The notes under the pieces were generated by a model. That model was not told the DNA's origin. It worked only from the letters and a program-made list of their open reading frames with translations, and did no database searches. From IMG/VR virus record IMGVR_UViG_3300025162_000024, positions 1 to 64,000 of that record: a DNA stretch of 64,000 bases, one strand, 5' to 3'. Below, piece by piece: positions 49,761 to 57,409 of the stretch (positions are counted from its first letter, which is position 1; every line of letters begins with the position of its first letter). Made by a program: the position numbers and the translations under genes. The DNA is from a virus.

Positions 49761-51549
49761 CCATGCCGCCATCTGCTGCTTGCGAGAGCGTCCAGTCGCC
49801 AGGCCCCCTCAGAAGCAGGTCCATGTACGCGTCGTACGCCTTCGACCGGAGCGTAAACATCCGATCGGGGGTCGGCAGGCGATTGTACATCGCTATCTGC
49901 ATAAGCTCGGGCATCCGTCCGTCGAGCTCGCCCCGCTCTGACATCTGTACCAGGTCGCGGCAGGAGACTCCGCACATCTCCCGGACCCATGCCGGCTGCT
50001 TCTCATCACTCAGAGCGTACTGAGACCGAATACCCCGTAACCGAGCCTTGATCGCCTTCCAGAGGTTGGCGAAGGCTGCAGTTCCGTTATCCGCATGAAC
50101 AGTGGTCTCAGAGCCCTTGGCTGGCTGGGCCGGACGATGCGGGATAGCCGCCAGCGCGTGCTGCCCGCAGGATAACCAATCTGCGTACGCCTTGATGGCC
50201 TGTGTTCCTTCCTGAAATCTTTGCGATGGCCGCGGAAGCTCGGCCGTCTTAGCCAACTCCACAAGCCCCGGGTATTTCTCTTTCAACGTTCCAACCGATG
50301 CCATAGCCTCGATATCGTACAGGCTTACTCCGCATACAGCTGTGATCCAGCGTGCGCGACTATGCCCATTACATTTGCAAATCTCAGGCAGGCCCTTCAT
50401 CCGAAAGGATAGAACGTGCCAAAGGGACCTGAATACTGCTTTCGGAGTAAGTGACAGGCCATCCCACGCGGTCGTAATATCCACGCTAGCCGGCGGTTCC
50501 TGCAACCACTTACCTTGGCCACCTCCGAGCTTCTCTACTGGCGTATGTGCAGGCTTACTCTGCGTAATCTGGTTGGCAGTTAGCCACATGCTATATATGC
50601 GATGACTAGCATTACCAGCCTTAAACAAGCTGTCTGGACTCGGGAACGGAGCTGTCTCTGCCAGCTTAAGCAGAGCTGGCAATCTGGTCTCAAGCTTCCC
50701 GGCTGCCGCCATCTCCAGCAGTTCCAAGTGACTACAGCCGCACATCGCGTTCACCATCTTACGCCGCCCGTATTCCTCATAAACAGCACTGATACCCCGC
50801 AAACCGCGCAGCCTGGGTAAGATGGCTTTCCAGAGTGCCTTGAAAGCCAACTCCGCCGTCGACCTCACCTCGTGATCGCTGAGCTCGGGAGGACAAGTAT
50901 TACTCCTGAAAACCAGATTATCAGGACGCCACATGCTGTAAATACGGTGGCCGTCGCTTCCTTTCTGAAAGACATCGTCAGGTGATGGAAGCATAGACGT
51001 CTCGGTCATCCGTATCAGCTCCGGTAACTTGACATCAAGCTCTCCGGCAGCCGCCATATCCAACAGTTTCCAGTAAGAACAGCCACACAGTGCTTTCACC
51101 CACCGGCTCTTACCACACTCTCCGTAAATGGAGTTAATTCCTCGCAGACCCCTTAACCTTGCAAGAACCGCCTTGCCGAGTGCCTTGTACGCTGCGTCCG
51201 CCGCAATCTTCGCATTGCTGGTGCTAAGCACAGGATTGATCGCCACTTCTGTACTTGTACTGCGGACTGCAGATACCTCGCTCTTGGCTGTAGCCGTCTT
51301 CTTCGTCTCCACGCCCACCGCATGAGCCTGCTTCTGGGGCACGGGGGTCTCGGCCAATGCCTTCATGAACACCGCACCCAACTTCTGCAGCCCCTCGAGG
51401 GCCACGCACATCCGGGAGAGGATGGCCGGGATAACCTCTGGCCGTTTCAACAGATCGCCGACCGTACCGCCACCGGTACCCCAGGCGTCTGTCGTATACA
51501 TCTCCACTACTGACGCGAACGGAACTTGACCTTGAATCTTCTCGTCCAT
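49747..51549 (-). CDS. Four-repeat protein of unknown type
   Basis: A 600-aa protein. After a disordered N-terminus (about 1-115) it has four repeats of about 90 residues, at 117-207, 231-322, 367-458 and 490-578. Each runs: AxxALxKAxxxRLRGLRGI, a short variable part, WVxAMCGxSxxxLxxMAxxG, PELxxLAxTxxLPSPDxxF and IYSMW. The CGxS, RLRG and LP.PD parts are the most constant. No known domain fits; the charge (Arg/Lys) would allow nucleic-acid or lipid binding. AAGGAG precedes the ATG but sits in a dyad-rich leader (51554-51597). Confidence 0.6.
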   Translation of the reverse strand: MDEKIQGQVPFASVVEMYTTDAWGTGGGTVGDLLKRPEVIPAILSRMCVALEGLQKLGAVFMKALAETPVPQKQAHAVGVETKKTATAKSEVSAVRSTSTEVAINPVLSTSNAKIAADAAYKALGKAVLARLRGLRGINSIYGECGKSRWVKALCGCSYWKLLDMAAAGELDVKLPELIRMTETSMLPSPDDVFQKGSDGHRIYSMWRPDNLVFRSNTCPPELSDHEVRSTAELAFKALWKAILPRLRGLRGISAVYEEYGRRKMVNAMCGCSHLELLEMAAAGKLETRLPALLKLAETAPFPSPDSLFKAGNASHRIYSMWLTANQITQSKPAHTPVEKLGGGQGKWLQEPPASVDITTAWDGLSLTPKAVFRSLWHVLSFRMKGLPEICKCNGHSRARWITAVCGVSLYDIEAMASVGTLKEKYPGLVELAKTAELPRPSQRFQEGTQAIKAYADWLSCGQHALAAIPHRPAQPAKGSETTVHADNGTAAFANLWKAIKARLRGIRSQYALSDEKQPAWVREMCGVSCRDLVQMSERGELDGRMPELMQIAMYNRLPTPDRMFTLRSKAYDAYMDLLLRGPGDWTLSQAADGGMVDWR

Positions 51550-51553
51550 CTTG

Positions 51554-51597
51554 GGTCTCCTTAGACCTAAGACCTACTCCCTAGGTCATATGACCTA
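51554..51597. promoter_or_regulatory. TAGGTC/GACCTA operator-like array
   Basis: Half-sites GACCTA at 51564, 51571 and 51592 and TAGGTC at 51582 form a perfect 16-bp palindrome (TAGGTCATATGACCTA, 51582-51597) and a second dyad (GACCTActcccTAGGTC, 51571-51587). GGTCT and AGACC (51554-51567) form a small hairpin holding the AAGGAG of the gene at 51549. It may be a transcriptional operator, or an RNA structure that hides the ribosome site. Confidence 0.5.
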
Positions 51598-51640
51598 CGG
51601 ATAGCTGGCCCCAGTGAAATTCACCGGGTGGCCGCGATCG

Positions 51641-52048
51641 TCAGACAGTGGCTAGGTTAAGGACGTGATCAATGAATGACTGGGCTACCTCGCGGGTCGA
51701 ATAGAGATCGTTCTGATCCACCTTACGCCAGGCACCACTCTCCAGGAACTCTACCTCCATCACCCAGCTAACAGCTCCCTGGGGCAGGATCCCCTGGACC
51801 TTTACGGCCAGGACCTCACGCTCATCCCCGAACCAGTATAGGATACGCCCCGGATAGATTGGCTGGCCGTCCCCGGTACTAGGCAGGCAGTAGACCAGCT
51901 CGTCACGTTCTCTGACAGCCTGTACAAGCCAGGTTAGTGCCGGCCGTACCTGTGGCCACTCTGATAACTTGCCAGGAAGCGTTTCCGGACTTCCAAAATG
52001 GCCTGAAATGATCATCTCAACGATCTCTATCGGTGTCAGATTTGGCAT
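51641..52048 (-). CDS. Small accessory protein with SGHFGSPETLP and DGQPIY modules
   Basis: A 135-aa protein made of two modules that recur in the neighbourhood. Residues 9-40 (EMIISGHFGSPETLP, then EWPQVRPA) match the gene at 58142. Residues about 60-125 (GDGQPIYPGRILYWFG, DLYSTREVAQ) match the C-terminal half of the gene at 52036. Such mixing suggests rapid shuffling of accessory proteins. Function unknown. Confidence 0.55.
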   Translation of the reverse strand: MPNLTPIEIVEMIISGHFGSPETLPGKLSEWPQVRPALTWLVQAVRERDELVYCLPSTGDGQPIYPGRILYWFGDEREVLAVKVQGILPQGAVSWVMEVEFLESGAWRKVDQNDLYSTREVAQSFIDHVLNLATV

Positions 52049-52593
52049 AATCGGTCCTCTCTCGCCTTGTCAGCTGCAGCCTGGGCCAGCCCACGGGTGG
52101 AATAGAGATCCTTGGCATATCGATCACTGCTGGAACCTGTGCTCGGTCCCTCCAAGATATCCACGATCACCGTCCACTCCCGGCTCCAGTCACTGTAAGA
52201 GTAGTGAGCTACTCGCCCCTCTCGGGGGTCACTGTACCCGAAGTAGCAGTACAGCTTACGCCCTCGGTAGATGGGCTGCCCGTCCGCAGTCTTCGGCAGG
52301 CTCTCTCGAATCTTTACGAGCTCTTCGACGGCCGGCTCCAGCAGTTCCTCGGCATCGACCCCGACCAGAGAGCAGAGGGTCATGCACAGCCCCTCACGGG
52401 TCTCCAGGTGCTGGTGTAGGACTTCACAGTCTCTGGTCAATATCTTCAGCAACTCAAAGGTATGGCTGAGAACGGCACTCACCATTACCAGGCCTCCACC
52501 GAGGTCAATTGAGGTCTCGTCCACAACCTGCCTGGCCTTTCTCTCCACTTTGTCCACAGCCTCTTCAACATCCTTCAGCGTAAATGCCATCAC
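52036..52593 (-). CDS. Accessory protein with DGQPIYxGRxLY module
   Basis: A 185-aa protein: an N-terminal helical part (LKDVEEAVDKVERKARQVVD), a second helical part, then ADGQPIYRGRKLYCYFGYS and DLYSTRGLAQAAADK, shared with the gene at 51641. AAGGAG stands before the ATG at 52593. It overlaps the downstream gene by 13 bases. Function unknown. Confidence 0.55.
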   Translation of the reverse strand: MMAFTLKDVEEAVDKVERKARQVVDETSIDLGGGLVMVSAVLSHTFELLKILTRDCEVLHQHLETREGLCMTLCSLVGVDAEELLEPAVEELVKIRESLPKTADGQPIYRGRKLYCYFGYSDPREGRVAHYSYSDWSREWTVIVDILEGPSTGSSSDRYAKDLYSTRGLAQAAADKAREDRLCQI

Positions 52594-52599
52594 GTCTCC

Positions 52600-52677
52600 T
52601 TATCTGTCGACAAACACATGGGTTACCTCAGGGTAGCTCGAGCCATCCTGGGTGACGACCGTCCCCAGATACCGCAT
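52600..52677 (-). CDS. 25-aa small ORF
   Basis: A short ORF, MRYLGTVVTQDGSSYPEV plus a few residues, between the methyltransferase gene and the gene at 52036. It starts just after the methyltransferase stop with a poor ribosome site and ends 6 bases before the next start. It fills an otherwise empty gap in a tightly packed region; expression is unproven. Confidence 0.3.
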   Translation of the reverse strand: MRYLGTVVTQDGSSYPEVTHVFVDR

Positions 52678-52688
52678 GTAACAGCCGC

Positions 52689-53543
52689 CTACTTTCTAGG
52701 GTTTCTCATGATCAACACTTCGGGCCCCACCTCATTCGTCGACTTCCGCCCCACCAGGTGCTTCCATACCCAGCGGCTCTCTGGGTACAGCTCCCGGATG
52801 AGTGGGATATCGTAGAAGCGTATCACTATCCTGGCCTGCTTGAACCCGTCCAATGCCGTAGCCAGCTGCTTATGCTGGTCCAGGGTGAACTTGTGCTTGT
52901 AGAGCTCCCCAGGCCCCGGAAACGGAGGGTCCATGTACAACCCGTTGGCCGGGATATCCGAGCAGTTCCCAATGAACTGAATGGCGTCCATGCACAGGAA
53001 GTTGCACTTCCTGAGCCACTTACGGGCCTCTACGATCGAGCGAACGGCGCTCCAGTAGTGCTTTGCACTGTCCCCACCACTCGATGACCACCTGAAGCTG
53101 ATCCCGCCCGAGAACTCATTGAACGTCCCGGCCCGGCCATGACGGCCCATCCAGCTGCAGACAAAGTATCGTTCGGCCCAATCAAGGTCCGCCAATGGCC
53201 GAGCCTCATTCTCCTGCTCCAGTCGGGCACAGTACGCCTGGGCCTCCAGAAGCTCCTGCTCGTGGTAAATCTTCCGCCTAAGACGGCGGTAGAGCTCTGG
53301 GCCCTTCACCGAGTCGGCCATCACCCGGGCTAGGTTCATCAGATGGCTGTGCAGATCATTGACCAGGATGGATCTAGCTGTCATATAGGGGATCTCGGAC
53401 ATCGACCCGGCGAACGGGACCCCCACCCAGTTGCAGCCCTCGAGCTCATGGCCGACCACATGAGCCAACATTCTGTTGCTTCCGAACCAGCTCGCAATAG
53501 CCGTGACCGCCGCGGGTTCTGTGATTATGTTCCTAGCCGCCAT
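52689..53543 (-). CDS. D12-class DNA adenine N6-methyltransferase
   Basis: A 284-aa protein with the layout of Dam-type (MT-D12) methyltransferases: the SAM-binding motif near 39-48 (WVGVPFAGSMSE, usual PF.G.GS), ILVNDLHSHLMNL (usual LND.N), a helical centre, and the catalytic D205-P-P-F in YMDPPFPGPGELYKHKF, where the family has DPPY. The product would methylate adenine in phage DNA, protecting it from host enzymes or regulating promoters. No restriction partner is seen next to it, so it is probably an orphan enzyme. Confidence 0.85.
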   Translation of the reverse strand: MAARNIITEPAAVTAIASWFGSNRMLAHVVGHELEGCNWVGVPFAGSMSEIPYMTARSILVNDLHSHLMNLARVMADSVKGPELYRRLRRKIYHEQELLEAQAYCARLEQENEARPLADLDWAERYFVCSWMGRHGRAGTFNEFSGGISFRWSSSGGDSAKHYWSAVRSIVEARKWLRKCNFLCMDAIQFIGNCSDIPANGLYMDPPFPGPGELYKHKFTLDQHKQLATALDGFKQARIVIRFYDIPLIRELYPESRWVWKHLVGRKSTNEVGPEVLIMRNPRK

Positions 53544-53555
53544 CTGTCTCCGTTC

Positions 53556-53798
53556 TTACTTACAAATAGAGGGATAGGAAGTCTTGTGCTGCTGGGATTG
53601 ATAGTTGACTATGGAGTACGGAAGACTCCCCCGAGAAGCAAACACCACTTCCCATCCCTCTGTCCAAGCCCCATACTCCACGTCCTTAAGCCTCACCATT
53701 TTACCTACAGTGGCGATGTCTGTCGGAATCCAACTCACCATTACCTGACATCCGCCCGCAACCTCACGGCGGAGTTCACACTGCGAATACATACCCAT
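53556..53798 (-). CDS. Small phage protein (V.WIP..IA.VGK type)
   Basis: An 80-aa protein with CELRREVAGGCQVMVSWIP, IATVGKMVRL and WEVVFASRG. This is a pattern common in small phage proteins that open CRLRR...VAWIP..., of unknown role. AGGAG stands 4 bases before the ATG. Confidence 0.55.
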   Translation of the reverse strand: MGMYSQCELRREVAGGCQVMVSWIPTDIATVGKMVRLKDVEYGAWTEGWEVVFASRGSLPYSIVNYQSQQHKTSYPSICK

Positions 53799-53805
53799 CT
53801 GTCTC

Positions 53806-54042
53806 CTAGTCCCCAGACTTAACTGGACGAATGACGACCGTGGCCCCAGGCTGCGGTACTACGAGTGCACTTGGCCCAAACGGAAGCAGTCTGCCATCCG
53901 TAAGCCTGACGCCCCCTGGACGCTCGTAGGACGAGGTTACCGACTGCTTGATGTACAGCACATCGTGAAACGAGAAGACGTCTCCTCCGCAGAGGGTCGC
54001 GAACTCTACGGTTACCTCCCTACTTTCCATGTCTATTTTCAA
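53806..54042 (-). CDS. Small hypothetical protein (TTG start)
   Basis: A 78-aa beta-prone protein (VTVEFATLCGGDVFSF, ALVVPQPGATVVIRPV). The TTG at 54042 is chosen because AGGAG lies 6 bases upstream, whereas the first ATG (54030) has none at a proper distance. No family is recognised. Confidence 0.5.
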   Translation of the reverse strand: MKIDMESREVTVEFATLCGGDVFSFHDVLYIKQSVTSSYERPGGVRLTDGRLLPFGPSALVVPQPGATVVIRPVKSGD

Positions 54043-54051
54043 GGCGTTCTC

Positions 54052-54246
54052 CTATCTGTACTCGGTACTACTCTGATCAGGCTCCAACACTACTCGAGTC
54101 CCCAGGTCCTGAACTGCTTGCAGGTCTGACCAGATGTCGTCATCCCACGAGGTAGTCTCACTCCCACCCTCTCGGGTCCCAGCCATCTTGACTTGGGCAT
54201 CACCCGGCATCCGCTGCAACTCTGCGATCAGCTCAGATACGATCAT
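54052..54246 (-). CDS. Small phage protein, MIVSELIAELQRMPGDAQV type
   Basis: A 64-aa protein starting MIVSELIAELQRMPGDAQVK, a common opening of small phage proteins whose role is not known, followed by an acidic stretch. Its start overlaps the stop of the upstream gene as ATGA. Confidence 0.55.
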   Translation of the reverse strand: MIVSELIAELQRMPGDAQVKMAGTREGGSETTSWDDDIWSDLQAVQDLGTRVVLEPDQSSTEYR

Positions 54247-54659
54247 GTTCCCTCGAATTTCTTCTTTAACCGAGCGTACTTCGCCCGCTCCTCTGCCTCT
54301 TCCCGACTCTTTTTCACGGCTCTTGCCTTGAGCTCAGAGGCAAACTTGGAAGTGATCCGCAACTTGGCCTCTGCCTCCCAATCCGGACTGTACAGCCACC
54401 GGATAGGTAATTGCAGCTCATGGTACTCGTGCCCTCCATACGTCCAGAACTCGTCCCCCGAATAACAGATATACTCAGTCGAAAAGTCAGAGAAACTCAA
54501 GTACTTCTCGGGGGTTAGGCTGATGGAGAAGTCATCTTCCTGCTCGTATCCGGGCACCGTCTCCCGCTCAAGCTGACAATAGCGTCTCAGGAGCCCCACT
54601 GCGTCTACCTGGAGCTGATCGTCCAGCTCTTTCCAGGTGTCGAACTTAGCTTTGTCCAT
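54243..54659 (-). CDS. Hypothetical protein with helical C-terminus
   Basis: A 138-aa protein: helical N-terminus, Tyr-rich centre (EYICYSGDEFWTYGGHEYHE) and a charged helix at the end (KARAVKKSREEAEERAKYAR). No family is recognised. It is part of the run of tightly joined small genes. Confidence 0.5.
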   Translation of the reverse strand: MDKAKFDTWKELDDQLQVDAVGLLRRYCQLERETVPGYEQEDDFSISLTPEKYLSFSDFSTEYICYSGDEFWTYGGHEYHELQLPIRWLYSPDWEAEAKLRITSKFASELKARAVKKSREEAEERAKYARLKKKFEGT

Positions 54660-54670
54660 TGGTCTCCTTC

Positions 54671-54862
54671 TTAGCCGACATAGACCTCCATGGGTGTCAC
54701 CCTCTCCACATACTCAGCGGTCAAGCTACTCACGCACCTTTTTTCTCGCGACCGCAAAGCCTTAACCAGGCGTTTCCTGCACCTCTTTGACGCCGGGCTC
54801 GGAAACTTGTAGTCGGTGATCTCGTAGTCCTTCATCCCGATCTTCCGCACTTTGTCGAGCAT
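54671..54862 (-). CDS. Small basic protein
   Basis: A 63-aa basic protein (KRCRKRLVKALRSREKRC). The ATG at 54862 has AAAGGA upstream. It overlaps the upstream small gene by 101 bases in another frame. It may bind nucleic acid; no family is recognised. Confidence 0.45.
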   Translation of the reverse strand: MLDKVRKIGMKDYEITDYKFPSPASKRCRKRLVKALRSREKRCVSSLTAEYVERVTPMEVYVG

Positions 54863-54962
54863 CACTGTGTCCTTTCCTGCCAAAGGCTCTCGCCCAGTTC
54901 TGGGCCAACACCTCGTCCGATACCTGCTGACGCCTGCGTTTGTCTCCCTTACCGTTCTGCAT
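54762..54962 (-). CDS. GKGDKRR-type small phage protein
   Basis: A 66-aa ORF whose first 31 residues (MQNGKGDKRRRQQVSDEVLA, then NWARAFGRK) match a short family common in phages, with GKG(D/S).RRP and NW.R.FG. Members usually stop soon after FGKK; the part past residue 33 here overlaps the next gene and may not be native, so a frameshift near 54865 is possible. Confidence 0.5.
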   Translation of the reverse strand: MQNGKGDKRRRQQVSDEVLAQNWARAFGRKGHSDARQSAEDRDEGLRDHRLQVSEPGVKEVQETPG

Positions 54963-54992
54963 AGAAGGACATATCCTATCACTTTACGCAGA

Positions 54993-55445
54993 CTAAGGCT
55001 TGGGCAACCTGGCCAATGCCTCTTCGACCGTCTCGAACTCATTACCAGGAACAATCTTCAGTGCCCCGCATCCCATGCAGTTCACGACCTCTGCAGACGT
55101 GTGGGGAGTCTCGTAGACTATCGTAATCTGGTCACAGCACTCAGCACAGACCAGCTTGAGAGGCATGTACTTGTACGTCCAGATGGGTGCCGGCCGCTCG
55201 TCGGTCACCTCGAGGTACTCTATCTCCCGGATGATAGTGCACCTGTCTGGTGTTTTCGACCAGACCTCGTATATAAGCGTAGGAAGCCACTCCCCATTCG
55301 GGCCGGCCTGGGCATGCTCATACCAGGATCGGCCCATATGCGTCCACCATGTCTTCCGAATCAGCCGGGTAGGCCCCTGCATCCGGATAGAGACAGCCCC
55401 TGTCGGATTCTTCTTCAACGTGTTCAGATCGATCAATACCTTCAT
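54993..55445 (-). CDS. Zinc-ribbon protein
   Basis: A 150-aa protein with a beta-rich N-terminal part and a two-knuckle zinc ribbon near the C-terminus: CAECCDQ and NCMGCGA about 25 residues apart. Such ribbons bind nucleic acid or proteins. Its start overlaps the upstream stop (ATGA). Function unknown. Confidence 0.55.
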   Translation of the reverse strand: MKVLIDLNTLKKNPTGAVSIRMQGPTRLIRKTWWTHMGRSWYEHAQAGPNGEWLPTLIYEVWSKTPDRCTIIREIEYLEVTDERPAPIWTYKYMPLKLVCAECCDQITIVYETPHTSAEVVNCMGCGALKIVPGNEFETVEEALARLPKP

Positions 55446-55648
55446 ACCGATGCTCCTTCCAGCTTTATAGGGAATCCTGGTCTATTCCAGACCTCGGGCC
55501 ACTGCTCCCTGGCCATATGCAACAGTTCCCCGCCCGACAGGGTAGCACGAGCCAAGAACACTGAGTTGCACCCCGGCCTAGTATCTCCCCCACTCCGATC
55601 CCAGAAGGCGACTGCGGTCCACCCGTCCTTCTGGGCCCCTTCTTGCAC
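55442..55648 (-). CDS. C-terminal fragment or small ORF in shifted frame
   Basis: A 68-aa reading from a GTG at 55648. Its sequence (SVFLARATLSGGELLHMARE, then FPIKLEGASV) looks properly coding, while the overlapping end of the gene at 55465 looks random. It may be the true C-terminus of that gene, reached by a -1 frameshift in the GGGG run near 55635, or a separate GTG gene. Confidence 0.45.
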   Translation of the reverse strand: MQEGAQKDGWTAVAFWDRSGGDTRPGCNSVFLARATLSGGELLHMAREQWPEVWNRPGFPIKLEGASV

Positions 55649-56148
55649 TTACATCCGCCACCGCAACCTGGGGCCTTGGCATCGACCTCTTCGTACAGCT
55701 TGTTCAAGAGTTTGACCCGCTGGGCGGTTGTCAGGCTGTTGCATATCTCATGCATCATCCAACGGGCCTCTTCCGCCTCGGCCTCGTCCGGATCGTATAC
55801 CAGCGTGCCTGGGGGTACCTCCTCGATGACCCCCACCTCAAACTCCTCCTTGGCCTCCTCCGTAACCTCTCTCAGAAGCTGGTCCAGCTCATCCTCATCC
55901 TCTCGCTTGGCCTGCTCCCGCCGCCTGTTTTCCCTCTCCAAAGACACGGGCATCCCCAGGACGGCACAGTAGGCAAAGGTGAGCATGGCCGATCCGAGCA
56001 ATGCCGGGATCCACCATGGGTCGCAGAACATGGCTAGGACAAAGCAGGCTACGGCCTCCAGGGCCACGCAGATCGAGGCTGCCACTAGCTTCGCCCGCAG
56101 AATGTGAAACGATCTACGCAGATACTGCTCTCGCTCGTTACTGGTCAT
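55465..56148 (-). CDS. Two-segment membrane protein with coiled coil and Cys knuckle
   Basis: A 227-aa reading. Residues about 17-70 form two membrane segments (LVAASICVALEAVACFVLAM and WIPALLGSAMLTFAYCAVLG), then a long acidic coiled coil (ERENRRREQAKREDEDELDQ) and a Cys-rich patch (CGGGCKCKK) at about 165. After that the sequence becomes Gly/Cys/Ser-rich and unlike coding sequence, whereas the -1 frame (55442-55648) reads well. The natural protein probably continues in that frame. Confidence 0.5.
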   Translation of the reverse strand: MTSNEREQYLRRSFHILRAKLVAASICVALEAVACFVLAMFCDPWWIPALLGSAMLTFAYCAVLGMPVSLERENRRREQAKREDEDELDQLLREVTEEAKEEFEVGVIEEVPPGTLVYDPDEAEAEEARWMMHEICNSLTTAQRVKLLNKLYEEVDAKAPGCGGGCKCKKGPRRTGGPQSPSGIGVGEILGRGATQCSWLVLPCRAGNCCIWPGSSGPRSGIDQDSL

Positions 56149-56157
56149 GGTCGCTCC

Positions 56158-56418
56158 TCATCTGAAGTTACACTTGGGGCACGGGCAGCGGATCATGTGG
56201 ACACACATGGACCCGTCCGACTTTATGCCCGTACCACAGCACTCCGGGCACCCATCATGCAGACATGGCTGCCAATCACCATCGAGATGATCCCTGATCC
56301 GCTCGATATGCCGCCGCTGCCGTTCACGAAGGTCTCGATCATACTCTTCCCGATCCACTCGCTTGAAACCATCGAACCACCGTCCGGTGGTCGTCGAAGC
56401 CCAGGTTAATCCTGACAT
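56158..56418 (-). CDS. Small Cys-rich zinc-finger-like protein
   Basis: An 86-aa protein with a charged helix (DREEYDRDLRERQRRHIERI) and a dense cluster of cysteines: CLHDGCPECCGTG and RCPCPKC. CPxC with CGTG resembles DnaJ-type zinc knuckles. The ATG at 56418 is the only suitable start after the upstream stop at 56426. Function unknown. Confidence 0.5.
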   Translation of the reverse strand: MSGLTWASTTTGRWFDGFKRVDREEYDRDLRERQRRHIERIRDHLDGDWQPCLHDGCPECCGTGIKSDGSMCVHMIRCPCPKCNFR

Positions 56419-56425
56419 AGGCAAT

Positions 56426-57409
56426 CTACTTCCTGCCATCCGATAGGATAGCGTTTCCACACGTGATTCGGCTGGAGTCCTCTTCCCGACTGGCGATAAA
56501 CACCAGAACATCAAACCCCGCTGATTTCAGCCTGCTCTCCATATCCTGGTAAGGGTGGTACGTCGGGTAATCCCCAGCCGTCTGGATCCCGGCCTGGGTG
56601 GCCGCGGTCGTCTTGTGCATGGGGGTCAGCTTGCAAATGAAGTACGCAGGGCTGAACATGGAGGCCAGCTTCTGGGCGTCCACGGTATACTCGGCAACCG
56701 CAAAGTTCAGGGTGATCTTCCGGCCGCGGGGGACGCCACTCTCCTGCATGACCCTCAACATCATCTCACTGGACTCAGCCAGGGGCATGGCATTCCCCTT
56801 GAACATGGCGGAACGCTCTCCCTCATCAGTCGAATTGATGCTCAGCTGGAGTCCGGCTTCGCCCAAGAACTGCTCATTCTTCAGCCTCATCCACTGACTC
56901 AGGAAATGCCGCAGGTACACGTTTCGCACAGGGAGCATAGTGCTGACCACGGGGTGGATCGTCTCGAACCCTAATCCTAGGCCAGCCCGCAGCTTAGTGG
57001 CGTGCTCGATGACCGTCTGGTTCCAGGTTGGCTCACCCATCCGGGCATAGTGGATATTGAGCCGGCGGCCGGAGCGGACCGTAGGGTGCAGGCTCATGGC
57101 CGTCGAGATCTGCCCGTTCAGATCGGCTAGCGTAGCATTACGGCCCGGGCCAACCTTTGGCACATCCCAGAACGAGCAGCCCATGGAGCACCCGTATTGA
57201 GTGCTTATGGTGATAACCCACTTCTCTTCCAGGGGGAGCATTGGCTGGTGTCGGACCTGATCTGGCTCCCGGAAGAGGCCCATAGCATCGCACTTGAGGT
57301 TGACCTGCTTGCCATAGTCGCCCAGGGATAGACATTCGAGCAGGCCCCGATCCCCCTGCACGATCAGGATGTGGCCGGTCGGGACCTCAATCACTTGCTT
57401 TATGTGCAT
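56426..57409 (-). CDS. Radical SAM protein, RlmN-like, with altered cluster motif
   Basis: A 327-aa protein like RlmN/Cfr-type radical SAM enzymes. The pattern QYGCSMGCSFWDVPKVGPG followed by RNATLADLNGQI corresponds to the cluster region (usual C-x3-C-x2-C then RN.T..EI..Q). Cys74 and Cys78 are present but the third cluster Cys is Trp81 (codon TGG). The C-terminal Cys317 (ITCGNAIL) corresponds to the methyl-carrying Cys of RlmN (ACGQL), while the other catalytic Cys, seven residues before the cluster, is Thr here. Canonical family members methylate adenine C2 of 23S rRNA and tRNA; this copy may be inactive, altered, or affected by a sequence error. GGAG lies 7 bases before the ATG. Confidence 0.75.
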   Translation of the reverse strand: MHIKQVIEVPTGHILIVQGDRGLLECLSLGDYGKQVNLKCDAMGLFREPDQVRHQPMLPLEEKWVITISTQYGCSMGCSFWDVPKVGPGRNATLADLNGQISTAMSLHPTVRSGRRLNIHYARMGEPTWNQTVIEHATKLRAGLGLGFETIHPVVSTMLPVRNVYLRHFLSQWMRLKNEQFLGEAGLQLSINSTDEGERSAMFKGNAMPLAESSEMMLRVMQESGVPRGRKITLNFAVAEYTVDAQKLASMFSPAYFICKLTPMHKTTAATQAGIQTAGDYPTYHPYQDMESRLKSAGFDVLVFIASREEDSSRITCGNAILSDGRK

